Shown piece by piece: positions 37,339-45,324 of a stretch of 64,000 nucleotides of DNA. Both the position numbers and the translations under genes were made by a program. Source of the DNA: Nostoc sp. CHAB 5834 (lineage in GTDB: Bacteria; Cyanobacteriota; Cyanobacteriia; Cyanobacteriales; Nostocaceae); assembly GCA_020829485.1 (NCBI GenBank), contig JAIVFU010000017.1, positions 1 through 64,000 on the forward strand. Direction: 5' to 3'. The stretch's first letter is position 1. The number at the start of each line of letters is the position of its first letter. Under the pieces are notes generated by a model. That model made no database searches. It was given only the letters and a program-made list of their open reading frames with translations, and was not told the DNA's origin.

Positions 37339-37813
37339 CCTCTCCTGTTTTTCACATCAAGAAAATGTAGGGGCAATACCCTGCCCATTGGTGTCAACAA
37401 ATTGGAGATTGAAGATCGCAGATTGGAGATTGACTGCACCCACGAGGGATGCAGCTTGAAGATAATAGGACTTACGCAATAACTCTCTGAAACTCTCATT
37501 CCTTTGTGTCCTACCCTGCGGGAAGCCACTTCGTGTCTATGCGCCTTTGCGGTTCGTTTTTCCATTATTTTGCGTAAGTCCTGGATAAGAGAAAAGTAGA
37601 TTTGAGATTTATTCCGCCCATAAAGGGCAGGGCTTGTACCAAATTCAATCTGCAATCTGCCCTCTACAATCTGCAATCTTCTCTGTCAACTTAAGAAGAT
37701 AAAGCCCAAATTTGTTGAGTGGGCATTGCTGATTGCGGTATGAAAACGATTGTACATTTACCTGATGACTGTTGACTATTGACGGTTGACTGATGACCGA
37801 TAACCGTCAACCG
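37339..37813. other. Repeat-rich intergenic region
   Basis: No gene is seen between the GGDEF-EAL gene and the M48 protease. It holds inverted repeat units near 37,398-37,440 and 37,640-37,680 (TTGGAGATTGAAGATCGCAG against CAATCTGCAATCTGCCCTCT), enclosing a MITE-like element. At 37,745-37,812 a heptamer array (CTGATGACTGTTGACTATTG) matches, inverted, the one at 241-290. Confidence 0.6.
37467..37582. mobile_element. MITE-like element, AGGACTTACGCA ends (copy 2, with insertion)
   Basis: This 116-bp copy of the element at 35,125 has the same ends and matches it closely, except that 26 bases (containing CCCTGCGGGAAGCCACTTCG) are inserted in the middle after TTTGTGTCCT. Both copies follow the bases TAAT. 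Confidence 0.85.
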
Positions 37814-39742
37814 TCAACGATGTGGAGAAGATTGTTTCTGTTTGGAAACGCCACGCTGAGGGTTTAAAAATGGGGGAATGGGACAGTCTAGCGTCATTGC
37901 GATCGCTCTTAGTAAATCTGCTTCTGGCTGTGTAACTTTGTTATCCAAAAGTACCGTGTGGGCGCAGGCATCAACAATAGCTTGCTTGAGTTTGGGACTG
38001 GCAAGACGGAGGCGATCAATACTCTTCTTAAGCTCAGTGAAATTACAAGTAAGTGGTATTTCTGGTTTTTCTTGCTCTCCAGCTTTCGGAAGTCGAAAAA
38101 CTCCAGAACGAAAAGCATAGGCGATGTCTTCGATGGACGCATCGGGTTGGGAATATCCAATGCGGGCAATGACGGACAATACTAATAAACTATCTGGCCA
38201 AATCTCTTCTATGGAGGTAAATTCAACCGTTGTCGCAGATGTGGGATTTATACTAGGTTGGAGGCGATGCCACAGGATTAACTGCAACACAAAATGCCAA
38301 AGTGATAAACTTCCGGTAGCTACAACTAAACCGTGGACGCATTTGCACAACCTTTGGCATTCTTTGGCAGAATTTTGACGCAATACGGGTACTGCTAAAT
38401 CCACAAGTGGCAAACGAATTCTGGGATCTAACTGGCTAATTTCGCCGCTCAATTCCAGGGTTTTATCTACCAACTCAGGAGGCTGCACCTCGCGTAACCA
38501 AGCAATTTGACGTTGTTGGATATCGATATTTTCAGTATCTAACGCTAAGGCAAAAGCGATCGCTATTGCACTTTCCTGCTCCCGCACACCCAAGCGCAAG
38601 GATTCTGGTAACTGCGATAACAGCGCTTGAGCATGGGCAAAATGCTCTGGTGTGACACTTCCCACCTGGTTTACAACCTGTTCTGGTGTGGGGCCAGAAC
38701 CACCAGCAAAGCCCATTGTCAGGGATTCCTGGGAGGGGGAACGTACCTGATTGCGAGATGGCATTGCTGGTAAATTGCTGACGTTCAAACCCCCAACGCG
38801 GCGGATACGTTCTGCTAAGGGTGGGTGGGTAGAAAACATATTTTCCCAGAAAGATGGGTTGAGGGCGTTGCCAAAAAACATGTGGCTAGCGGCTTCTGCT
38901 CCGGGCGCAATCAAACGTGAATCCATCTTTTGGAGTTTTTGAAAGACTCCGGTAAGTCCGTTGGGGTTGCGAGTGAACTGTACAGCCGAAGCATCGGCAA
39001 GAAATTCCCGTTGGCGAGAGACTGCGGCTTTAATCAAGCGTCCGCAAAGTAATCCGATACCGCCAATTGCCATCAGTGCCAAACCAAAAGCCCAGATAGG
39101 TAAACCCTTGTCTTCCTTTCCTAAACGGAAGCTACCACGAATGCGCCACAGCAATTCCCCAGTTAAATAAATGAACAAAATCCCGTGCAACAATCCCACC
39201 AAACGCAAATTCAGCCGCATATCTCCATTGAGAATATGACTGAATTCGTGGCCGATGACTCCTTGTAGTTCATCCCGGTTCAGGTGTTGCAATGTTCCAC
39301 GGGTAACTCCAATTACAGCATCATTGGGCGTAAATCCGGCAGCAAAGGCATTAATGCTGGTTTCTCTCTCAAGGAGATAAACTTCTGGGACGGAAATACC
39401 AGAAGCGATCGCCATTTCCTCGACAATATTTAATAGTTGTCGCCCTTGTTCATCGGCCATTTCTGGTAGCAGGAGTCTTCCCCCTAACTCTTGGGCAATT
39501 ACGCTACCACCCTCCCGGAGATAGACAATTTTGTACAGACTTCCGATTGCGATCGCAACTATTGTAATCCCAGTTACGTAAAGAAATATCCCTGGATGCC
39601 ACCAAACACGAGGAGCCATGCAAAACAGAAATAAAGTGGCAATATAAATCGCCATAATCATAACTGCGATCGACAGGGAAAATAACCCAATTAATTTTTG
39701 CGTGTTTTGGCGTGCCCGATCCTGATGTTCAAAGAAATTCAT
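37814..39742 (-). CDS. HtpX-like M48 zinc metalloprotease with TerB-like C-terminus
   Basis: About 642 residues. Two N-terminal membrane helices (20-75), then the M48 peptidase domain with zinc motif GVIGHEFSHILNGDMR near 160, a third ligand Glu in QREFLADASAVQFTRNP, and another helix pair between. The C-terminal 300 residues extend beyond HtpX and end with a TerB-like helical stretch (AHTVLLDNKVTQPEADLLRA). HtpX-type enzymes degrade damaged membrane proteins. I start at ATG 39742; GTG 39748 is possible. It directly follows lemA, whose stop touches it, a common lemA-htpX pairing. Confidence 0.9.
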   Translation of the reverse strand: MNFFEHQDRARQNTQKLIGLFSLSIAVMIMAIYIATLFLFCMAPRVWWHPGIFLYVTGITIVAIAIGSLYKIVYLREGGSVIAQELGGRLLLPEMADEQGRQLLNIVEEMAIASGISVPEVYLLERETSINAFAAGFTPNDAVIGVTRGTLQHLNRDELQGVIGHEFSHILNGDMRLNLRLVGLLHGILFIYLTGELLWRIRGSFRLGKEDKGLPIWAFGLALMAIGGIGLLCGRLIKAAVSRQREFLADASAVQFTRNPNGLTGVFQKLQKMDSRLIAPGAEAASHMFFGNALNPSFWENMFSTHPPLAERIRRVGGLNVSNLPAMPSRNQVRSPSQESLTMGFAGGSGPTPEQVVNQVGSVTPEHFAHAQALLSQLPESLRLGVREQESAIAIAFALALDTENIDIQQRQIAWLREVQPPELVDKTLELSGEISQLDPRIRLPLVDLAVPVLRQNSAKECQRLCKCVHGLVVATGSLSLWHFVLQLILWHRLQPSINPTSATTVEFTSIEEIWPDSLLVLSVIARIGYSQPDASIEDIAYAFRSGVFRLPKAGEQEKPEIPLTCNFTELKKSIDRLRLASPKLKQAIVDACAHTVLLDNKVTQPEADLLRAIAMTLDCPIPPFLNPQRGVSKQKQSSPHR

Positions 39743-39748
39743 AGACAC

Positions 39749-40336
39749 CTAAAAAGACACGCGTGGAGCATTTCTCATTTCTGGAGTAGCTTCGGGGAGC
39801 AATTCTGCAACAGTAAAGTTAAAAGTATTGGCCACAAGGTTGCTAGGGAAAGACTCGCTCTTAGTGTTGTAAAGTGTCACCGCGTCATTAAAAGCCTGAC
39901 GGGCAAAAGCAATCCGGTTTTCAGTGGAAGATAATTCTTCCATAACCTGAGTCATGGCGCGATCGGCTTTCAATTCAGGATAAGATTCTGAAAGTACCAT
40001 CAACCGACTTAACGCACCCGTTAGCGCCCCTTCAGCATTGCCCAACTGTTGCATCGCTTGTGGATCACCGGGATTTTGTGCCGCGCGACTGCTAGCATTA
40101 ATTGCAGAATTCCGAGCCGCAATAACTGCCTCTAGAGTTTCCCGTTCATGTTTCATGTACCCTTTGGCAGTTTCCACCAAGTTGGGAATTAAATCATAGC
40201 GGCGCTGTAATTGAACATCGATTTGAGAGTAAGCATTTTTGTAACGGTTGCGATACTTAACTAAATCGTTGTAGGCATTAATGATAATTACAGCAACAAT
40301 GGCAACTAAAGCAACAGAAAATATTAAAAGCCCCAT
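39749..40336 (-). CDS. lemA: LemA family protein
   Basis: A 195-residue protein with one N-terminal membrane helix (2-22, LLIFSVALVAIVAVIIINAY) and a coiled helical domain with the family pattern YRNRYKNAYSQIDVQLQRRY, DLIPNLVETAKGYMKHERET and a conserved C-terminal FNDAVTLYNTKSESFPSNLV. LemA proteins are membrane-anchored helical bundles of uncertain role, often next to TPM or M48 genes, as here with the protease only six bases downstream. Confidence 0.94.
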   Translation of the reverse strand: MGLLIFSVALVAIVAVIIINAYNDLVKYRNRYKNAYSQIDVQLQRRYDLIPNLVETAKGYMKHERETLEAVIAARNSAINASSRAAQNPGDPQAMQQLGNAEGALTGALSRLMVLSESYPELKADRAMTQVMEELSSTENRIAFARQAFNDAVTLYNTKSESFPSNLVANTFNFTVAELLPEATPEMRNAPRVSF

Positions 40337-40462
40337 ATTTTTAGATGATTTCCATCTGATGCTTACTTTATATCCAGCAAAATTGGTGTGGATATAAAAA
40401 TGAGTCTACTTGTACCAAGTTGGCTTCGTCGTCTGTAAAATTAGTTACGCAATTTTACTGAT

Positions 40463-40580
40463 CTAAAATTTTTTAAATAACCGCAGAGGCGCAGAGAAAG
40501 CAGAGAGAAATAATTTCCAACAATTTCAAATTATTTGTGAATATCATCTCTCTTTTCTCTGTGGTTATTTAAAATTTTAG
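40463..40580. mobile_element. 118-bp inverted-end repeat element
   Basis: CTAAAATTTTTTAAATAACC with GCAGAGGCGCAGAG at the left is mirrored by CTCTGTGGTTATTTAAAATT then TTAG at the right. The AACCGCAGAGGCGCAGAG core is a widespread cyanobacterial spacer repeat. No coding capacity. Confidence 0.75.
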
Positions 40581-40587
40581 TCATAAG

Positions 40588-40839
40588 TTACCCATGAATA
40601 TGAAGAAATAGGGAATAACCACTTACAGCAAAAATAAAAAGGATAGCGGCAGGAAAAATTACTACATCCCTGACAATAAATAAAATCCAATCTTTTCTTA
40701 GTTCTTGTTTAAACTTGAGTTCTCTCAGCTTTCGCTCAAGTTCTACATCTTCTTGTGACTGCAAATTTTCAGGTGGGATAATTAATGGATTCTCGGCTTT
40801 GTTGGCAATTATTTTTGATAAATCTGTTCTATCTGTCAT
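40588..40839 (-). CDS. Small single-pass membrane protein, unrecognised
   Basis: An 83-residue protein. Residues 1-45 are soluble and charged (NPLIIPPENLQSQEDVELER, KLRELKFKQELRKDW), then one membrane helix (about 50-78, FIVRDVVIFPAAILFIFAVS). I do not recognise a family. Composition and helix make it a believable gene, but no independent support is visible. Confidence 0.5.
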   Translation of the reverse strand: MTDRTDLSKIIANKAENPLIIPPENLQSQEDVELERKLRELKFKQELRKDWILFIVRDVVIFPAAILFIFAVSGYSLFLHIHG

Positions 40840-41026
40840 GGTGTTTATATACCAATAATTTCAGTTTCAAGATTTTGGTTATCATCTGCAATCCAGATAT
40901 GTTTGCCTTTTTGATGTACAAGTTTTGAATTGTTAATTGGGGTCTTAGGGTTTTATATTGTGCAGTCATTTATATTTTAAAGGATACGAGGGTGATAAGC
41001 TAATGTACTTTTAATTTGCATAACCA

Positions 41027-41050
41027 GGGCGGGCAAGATGCCCACCCCAC
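41027..41050. repeat. GGGCAAGATGCCCACC dispersed repeat
   Basis: One arm of the palindromic repeat also found at 6,637-6,702. It abuts the broken 3' end of the brnT pseudogene. Confidence 0.75.
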
Positions 41051-41057
41051 AATAGTT

Positions 41058-41267
41058 TTACTTGTATGTAATATGGAATGTCCAAACTACAACGGCTACA
41101 CCGTTGCCGAGGAAACCTATACCGAACCAACGGTCTTCTCCGTAATCAAAACGCTCATCTAACTCAATTAGCATTGGACTTTCAAACATCTCAAGAACAT
41201 CGGCGAAATCAATCTCATGTTTGCGAAGATTCTCTAAATTTTTCGCCTCATCCTACTCAAACTGCAT
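41058..41267 (-). pseudogene. brnT: BrnT toxin pseudogene
   Basis: Reading down from ATG 41267 the translation is MQFE, stop, DEAKNLENLRKHEIDFADV, then LEMFESPMLIELDERFDYGE and DRWFGIGFLGNGVAVVVWT. BrnT ribonuclease toxins usually start MxFEWDExKxxxNxxKHGIxF and continue with DxRxDYGEDRWIGIG, so the match is strong. Codon 5, normally Trp (TGG), is TAG at 41,253-41,255. The end diverges after VVVWT and stops at 41,058, losing the usual RIISxRKA region. No brnA antitoxin is next to it. The toxin is dead by two lesions. Confidence 0.85.
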
Positions 41268-41362
41268 GAAAATTTAGAGACTCTGCCCACAAAATAAATA
41301 TTCAATTCTGTAGCTTGCTTCCCTGAAAGGGTATTCTGGCTCCTGACTCCTGAATTCTGTTT

Positions 41363-41471
41363 TGATAATTTGTCACCAATACATACGGAAGCAAATTACT
41401 AGGTTTGATGACAATCATTTGTCACTACGACATTAATCTGTCACCGACGACAAATAATTAGTCACTGTACA
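41363..41471. mobile_element. Tn7-like (type V-K CAST-type) transposon end
   Basis: The segment ends GTCACTGTACA at 41,461-41,471. Inward are repeated sites of the form GACA-(AT-rich)-TGTCAC: GACAAATAATTAGTCAC (41,449-41,465), GACATTAATCTGTCAC (41,428-41,443), GACAATCATTTGTCAC (41,410-41,425) and a weaker TGATAATTTGTCAC (41,363-41,376). From memory, ends of the Scytonema CAST element also finish in TGTACAGTGAC with such TnsB-binding repeats. It lies 42 bases from the 3' end of tRNA-Thr, the type of site these elements use. No tns or cas12k genes remain. Confidence 0.72.
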
Positions 41472-41513
41472 TGATTTGTGTCAAACTTGACTATTGAGTA
41501 ATACTTTCATCAA

Positions 41514-41585
41514 AGCCGATGATGGGATTTGAACCCACGGCCTGCTGATTACGAATCAGCTGCTCTACCACTGAGCCACATCGGC
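41514..41585 (-). tRNA. trnT-CGU: tRNA-Thr (anticodon CGU)
   Basis: A 72-base cloverleaf on the minus strand. Acceptor GCCGATG pairs with CATCGGC, D arm GCTC/GAGC, anticodon stem GCTGA/TCAGC with loop TTCGTAA (anticodon CGT), and T arm GTGGG/CCCAT (one G-T pair) with loop TTCAAAT. The CCA end is not encoded. Discriminator base is U. Confidence 0.96.
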
Positions 41586-41618
41586 GTACACAATCTAAGA
41601 GTATAACATGATTTAATC

Positions 41619-41912
41619 ATGGTAGATCAAAATCGCAAAAATCGCCTTAACCCTGAACAATACGCCAGCCTCAAAGCAGAAATAGCCGCTCCTTATCGCG
41701 GCTTACGACAATTTTTCTACATCGCTTTCGGTGCTTCTGGCTCACTCGGTGCATTCGTCTTTTTCTTCCAAGTGCTTGCCGGACGTAATGTTGAGAGCGC
41801 AATACCAAGTTTAGCTCTCCAATTAGGAATCGTTGCCCTAATGGTCTTCCTCTGGCGCTGGGAACAGCGTCGGCAACGAAGCACCCAATCGGGTAAAAAT
41901 TCTAATTCCTAA
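41619..41912 (+). CDS. DUF3493 membrane protein
   Basis: A 97-residue protein of the DUF3493 family found in cyanobacteria and chloroplasts (related to plant low-PSII-accumulation proteins). After a polar start (RLNPEQYASLKAEIAAPYRG), two membrane helices follow at about 30-52 and 63-80, ending with a basic tail WRWEQRRQR. The role is not established; assistance in photosystem II assembly is the usual suggestion. It is a single gene ending at a strong terminator. Confidence 0.87.
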   Translation: MVDQNRKNRLNPEQYASLKAEIAAPYRGLRQFFYIAFGASGSLGAFVFFFQVLAGRNVESAIPSLALQLGIVALMVFLWRWEQRRQRSTQSGKNSNS

Positions 41913-41930
41913 AATTAAAAAACCACTATG

Positions 41931-41973
41931 TTGGAAGCGCCAGACTAATAATTTGTTAGTCTGGCGCTTCCAA
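41931..41973. terminator. Bidirectional terminator hairpin
   Basis: A perfect 18-base stem, TTGGAAGCGCCAGACTAA (41931-41948) and its reverse complement (41956-41973), with a 7-base loop. It lies between the convergent DUF3493 gene and the SLH gene, with A-rich sequence on the left giving a T-run for the minus strand. Confidence 0.88.
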
Positions 41974-41989
41974 TTTGCTAACTAGGCAT

Positions 41990-43684
41990 TTACTGAACTG
42001 TTACCAAATAAGATGAAGGAATCGGTTGGACACGTCCAGCATTGACAAGTGCCTGGTAAACAAAGGCAGCAACTTCGGCTCTAGTCGCTTCCCGATTAGG
42101 ATTGAGTTGCTTCACTGTGGGATAGTTGATCACTAGTTGCCGTGCAGTTGCCGCCGCCACAGGAGCGATCGCATAATTAGGAATCTGGGCAGCATCGGTG
42201 TAAAAGGAAAGGACATTCTGATTACTCGCAGTTAAGCCCAAACCATTAGCTAAAGCGACTAACGCCTGCACTCTGGGAATTTGCTGTTGTGGCTTAAAAG
42301 TTCCATCAGGATAACCAGAAACAAATTCACTCTGGTAGGCAGATTGAATTGCAGCGTTAGCCCAGAAATTGCTTGCTACATCCTTAAATTTAATGGCTGC
42401 GCGTTTAGTTGGTGGTGTCAGGGCTTTAGTGACAATAGTGGCGAACTGAGCACGGGTTACAGGATCATTGGGTTTAAAAGTACCATCAGGAAAACCAGCA
42501 ATAATATTTTGGGAGGCTAAAGCTTCGATGTAGGTTTTTGCCCAATAATTTGCTGGCACATCTTTAAAGGCGACAGGCCCTCCAGGGGGTACATCAACAG
42601 TTGCAGCAACAAAATTTACTGAGCCGAAAATCTTTTTCTGATCGATATCGTTGCCAACAGCGAGAATTTGACTGGTTTTTGTGGCGTTGTTCACATCATA
42701 ACGAGTGTTATTGCGAATAAGATTTCCACCAGGATTTTCGTTGGTGCCAAGATCGGGTAAAGCGTTGACAGTCGCTACTACACCATCCCGCTTATTGTTC
42801 TGAATAACATTCTTACGCAATACGGGCTTTGCTGATTCGGAGATATAAAGACCGTCTTGGTTTTGGACAATTTGGTTTTCCACAATTTGGGGTGTGGAAG
42901 TGCCACCGATCGCTAAACCAAAACCAGTATCCTGAAATAAGTTATTCCGAATTTCTCCTTGGGCAGTTCTAGTAATTGAAATCCCATTGCCTTTGTTTTG
43001 CACAAAGACATTACCTTCGATTTTGGGATTGCCTGTACCCGTGACAAAAACACCCTCTCTGACACTGTTAGTAAAAGTACTGTTTGTGATAATCGGATTA
43101 GTTGACTCTACCCACACCCCCGTACCCCGGCTATTTGGGTTGGTGACGGTGACACCTGCGATCGTTGTATCTTGGTCGGCAAGGATGGTAATGTCCTGTC
43201 TGGCAAAGCTGCGACTTGTGTAAAAGCCTCCACCTGTAATCAATATTGCCTGACCTTTAGTAGCTTCATCACCCCGCAGTGTTACCCCTGGTTTCAGCAA
43301 CAGTGGGAAGGTTTCGCCACTTTCCTGGTTATAGTTCCCAGGTGCTAATTGAATAACTGCACCTGGTTGGGCTTGACTTAGAGCGAAACTTATGCTTTTG
43401 TAGGGTGCAGATGAGGTTGCACCAGCACCAGCATTATCTGCACCAGTTGCTGGGTTAACGTAAATTGCTGCGGCTGTTGCGGGAGCTTGCGCTGTGAGAG
43501 TTGGGGTGATACCTTCTGAATGAGTAGCACCAGCATTAACCTCATCAGTTAATAGTATTGAACCACTAGAAACAACAAGCATTGCCGTTAGTCCGGCTCC
43601 CACGCGTAAAGTATATCTGAGATCACTGCTAGAAAGAAGGCGAAAAATCTCAGCTAGAGAAATGTGAAAACCCCGGTATTTCAT
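41990..43684 (-). CDS. Exported DUF1565 beta-helix protein with SLH repeats
   Basis: A 564-residue envelope protein. A basic start and hydrophobic segment (29-48, GAGLTAMLVVSSGSILLTD) act as export signal. DUF1565/right-handed parallel beta-helix spans about 70-360 (YVNPATGADNAGAGATSSAP, QLAPGNYNQESGETFPLLL, repeated NPIITNSTF, GNPKIEGNVF, ISESAKPVLRKNVIQNN). Three S-layer homology repeats follow (about 372-560) with FPDGTFKPNDPVTRAQFA and YPDGTFKPQQQIPRVQAL; the third is degenerate. SLH repeats bind secondary cell-wall polymers or peptidoglycan; the helix may bind polysaccharide. Confidence 0.92.
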   Translation of the reverse strand: MKYRGFHISLAEIFRLLSSSDLRYTLRVGAGLTAMLVVSSGSILLTDEVNAGATHSEGITPTLTAQAPATAAAIYVNPATGADNAGAGATSSAPYKSISFALSQAQPGAVIQLAPGNYNQESGETFPLLLKPGVTLRGDEATKGQAILITGGGFYTSRSFARQDITILADQDTTIAGVTVTNPNSRGTGVWVESTNPIITNSTFTNSVREGVFVTGTGNPKIEGNVFVQNKGNGISITRTAQGEIRNNLFQDTGFGLAIGGTSTPQIVENQIVQNQDGLYISESAKPVLRKNVIQNNKRDGVVATVNALPDLGTNENPGGNLIRNNTRYDVNNATKTSQILAVGNDIDQKKIFGSVNFVAATVDVPPGGPVAFKDVPANYWAKTYIEALASQNIIAGFPDGTFKPNDPVTRAQFATIVTKALTPPTKRAAIKFKDVASNFWANAAIQSAYQSEFVSGYPDGTFKPQQQIPRVQALVALANGLGLTASNQNVLSFYTDAAQIPNYAIAPVAAATARQLVINYPTVKQLNPNREATRAEVAAFVYQALVNAGRVQPIPSSYLVTVQ

Positions 43685-44551
43685 TTTTTGAGTCTGTGAT
43701 GTGCTGAATTACGGTATGTCGAACAGGTTAAAGATAGCAAGCAGCCTTGTAGCTGCTACAAAACCCATGCAAAACTATACTGGATGATTACCACTGATTC
43801 AGCTAAATTCCTTAGATAGATCACAGAACTTATACATTAGTTATATTATTTTATTCAGAAAATTCTACTAGTACGCTATAGCCAAAGTTTGCCTAGCTGT
43901 GACGATGGGATGTTGCCCCAAGTCTTATTAATTGAGATGGTCGCTGTATCTCAGCCAAGCTCTACTATGGGCTTTCGGGAGAAGCGAATGTGTCAATAAG
44001 CCCCTCGCTGCCTTGTATAAGGGCTTATTCTGTCTACTAAATTAACGCCGTGTGCAACTTTCTCTCAGACCTAACCCCCAACCCCTTCCCTTGTAGGGAA
44101 GGGGAGCAAGAATCAAAGCCTCTCTCACTGTGGGCTACGGTGTATACACAAGTGTTGTCCACATACGTTTCAACTCTTTTACCCACATTTTTGTCAGAGT
44201 TAAATTATCATACTTACCGACATCCCGCCCAGAACTAAAGTTCAGGGCTAATAGCTGAAGTCCACTTAAGTGGACTGAATAATCAATTAGTCCACTTAAG
44301 TGGACTTCAGCTATGAGACTCGGAATTCATTCCGAGGCGGGATAGGAACGCAGTGCGAGATTTATTAATAAAGATGTGGCTGCGACAAGACTTGTGTGTA
44401 CACCGTAGCCTGTGGGGGGGAGGAATGGAAGTGGGGTTCTAAGGAATCGCGTAAATTATTTATTTTTTTGTATTCCCTAAAGCTAGATGCTGCAAATAAT
44501 GTTCCTGCAATATCATCACAGGAAAAGCAAACCTATTGGAAATCGAAAGAA
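43685..44551. other. Repeat-filled intergenic region with a nested element
   Basis: No gene is seen in 867 bases. It includes the C-rich repeat GACCTAACCCCCAACCCCTT (44,068 on), broken by an inverted-end element at 44,135-44,409. An apparent N-terminal extension of the next gene (from 44,396) begins inside this element and is not real. Confidence 0.6.
44135..44409. mobile_element. 275-bp MITE-like element with 7-bp target duplication
   Basis: The left end CTACGGTGTATACACAAGTG at 44,135 matches, inverted, the right end ACTTGTGTGTACACCGTAG at 44,390-44,408. CTGTGGG flanks both sides (44,128-44,134 and 44,410-44,416). Inside are two copies of the palindrome AGTCCACTTAAGTGGACT and the CTAATAGC/GCTATGAG core shared with the element at 16,997. 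No protein is encoded. Confidence 0.82.
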
Positions 44552-45088
44552 ATGCGTTTTAAATTTTTGGTGCTGCGTCGCGCCTTAGTTTTATTAGGTA
44601 GTACCTGCCTTCTATTTTTGTCCACTCCTGTCTTTGCTGCGGAACGAGTGGTGCTAAACTATGGTATCTTCCGTGAATCACTTTCAGTAGAGGAGCTATC
44701 TACCTTTGCCCAAACAGGTGAACTTTCACGTTCACTACGAGTTAATTTTGCTTTGGCGCGACAAGATCCTAAAGCTATCCGTCAGTATTTGACAGAGCCG
44801 GTGAAGGTAAACCTTGTATTTTTAGATAGAGTGCTGAATAGCCAGATTGGTAATATTATTTTGGATCAAATTAGTCAAGTTATTTATACACCGTCTCACA
44901 TAGCAGACAGGCAGGCTTTGCGAGCAGCTTTGGTGCTTTCTGCGAGTCAAGACGGGCAGGTATCACTGATTGAAATTATCGAAAACTATCCCACAAATGA
45001 AGTCGAAGTTGATGGAAAACGCTTGCAGGGTGCATACCGTCAACTCCGCCGCTTGCAAACAAGCCTACAAGATTTATTTGGTGTTTAG
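44552..45088 (+). CDS. Exported DUF1400 protein
   Basis: A 178-residue protein from ATG 44552, with a signal peptide (RRALVLLGSTCLLFLSTPVF, cleavage near AERV). The remainder is a DUF1400 domain (VVLNYGIFRESLSVEELSTF, RQYLTEPVKVNLVFLDRVLN, GQVSLIEIIENYP). DUF1400 is the N-terminal domain of a set of cyanobacterial alpha/beta hydrolases; here it stands alone with no hydrolase domain. Related stand-alone proteins exist. Function unknown. Its stop codon overlaps the stop of the next, convergent gene. Confidence 0.85.
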   Translation: MRFKFLVLRRALVLLGSTCLLFLSTPVFAAERVVLNYGIFRESLSVEELSTFAQTGELSRSLRVNFALARQDPKAIRQYLTEPVKVNLVFLDRVLNSQIGNIILDQISQVIYTPSHIADRQALRAALVLSASQDGQVSLIEIIENYPTNEVEVDGKRLQGAYRQLRRLQTSLQDLFGV

Positions 45089-45282
45089 TAAGCTAAAGTT
45101 TCTAAAGTTTCCCTTAAATACCGTTGTACCTGCTGTTCTAAGCGAATTCCGTGTAATTGAGCATCGCGTTCTAGTTGCCAGCGTTGAAAACCGGAACTAG
45201 TGGATATCGCGCATTTGAGACTATACCAAATTTCAGTATCAGCAGAAAATTGGCGATCGCTAGAAGCTGGAATTTGAGCCAT
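45085..45282 (-). CDS. Small conserved cyanobacterial protein
   Basis: A 65-residue soluble protein (SSDRQFSADTEIWYSLKCAI, SGFQRWQLERDAQLHGIRLE, QQVQRYLRETLETLAY). I recall similar short proteins in Nostoc but no named function. Its stop overlaps the stop of the convergent DUF1400 gene by four bases. The well-balanced composition and full helix-like ending support a real gene. Confidence 0.7.
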   Translation of the reverse strand: MAQIPASSDRQFSADTEIWYSLKCAISTSSGFQRWQLERDAQLHGIRLEQQVQRYLRETLETLAY

Positions 45283-45324
45283 AGTTTCTCATTCCTTTAT
45301 TTTAACTTCAACGGTAATTGGGCA

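Larger units (their letters stand above)
40840..41513. other. Decayed insertion region downstream of tRNA-Thr
   Basis: There is no intact gene in 674 bases. It holds, in order, a dispersed repeat (41,027-41,050), a broken brnT toxin gene (41,058-41,267) and a transposon end (41,363-41,471), followed by 42 bases and the tRNA. I read it as the remains of a mobile element with cargo; the far end was not found. Confidence 0.6.

Noticed and set aside
41078..41269. Plus-strand 63-codon frame
   Set aside because: It is the complement of the BrnT pseudogene, whose protein match on the minus strand is clear.
40840..41362. Search for the second end of the CAST-like element
   Set aside because: TGTACA occurs near 40,916 but is not followed by GTGAC or TGTCAC sites, so I do not call it an end.
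44396..44551. N-terminal extension of the DUF1400 protein
   Set aside because: It starts inside the right end of an inverted-end element; the signal peptide begins at ATG 44552.
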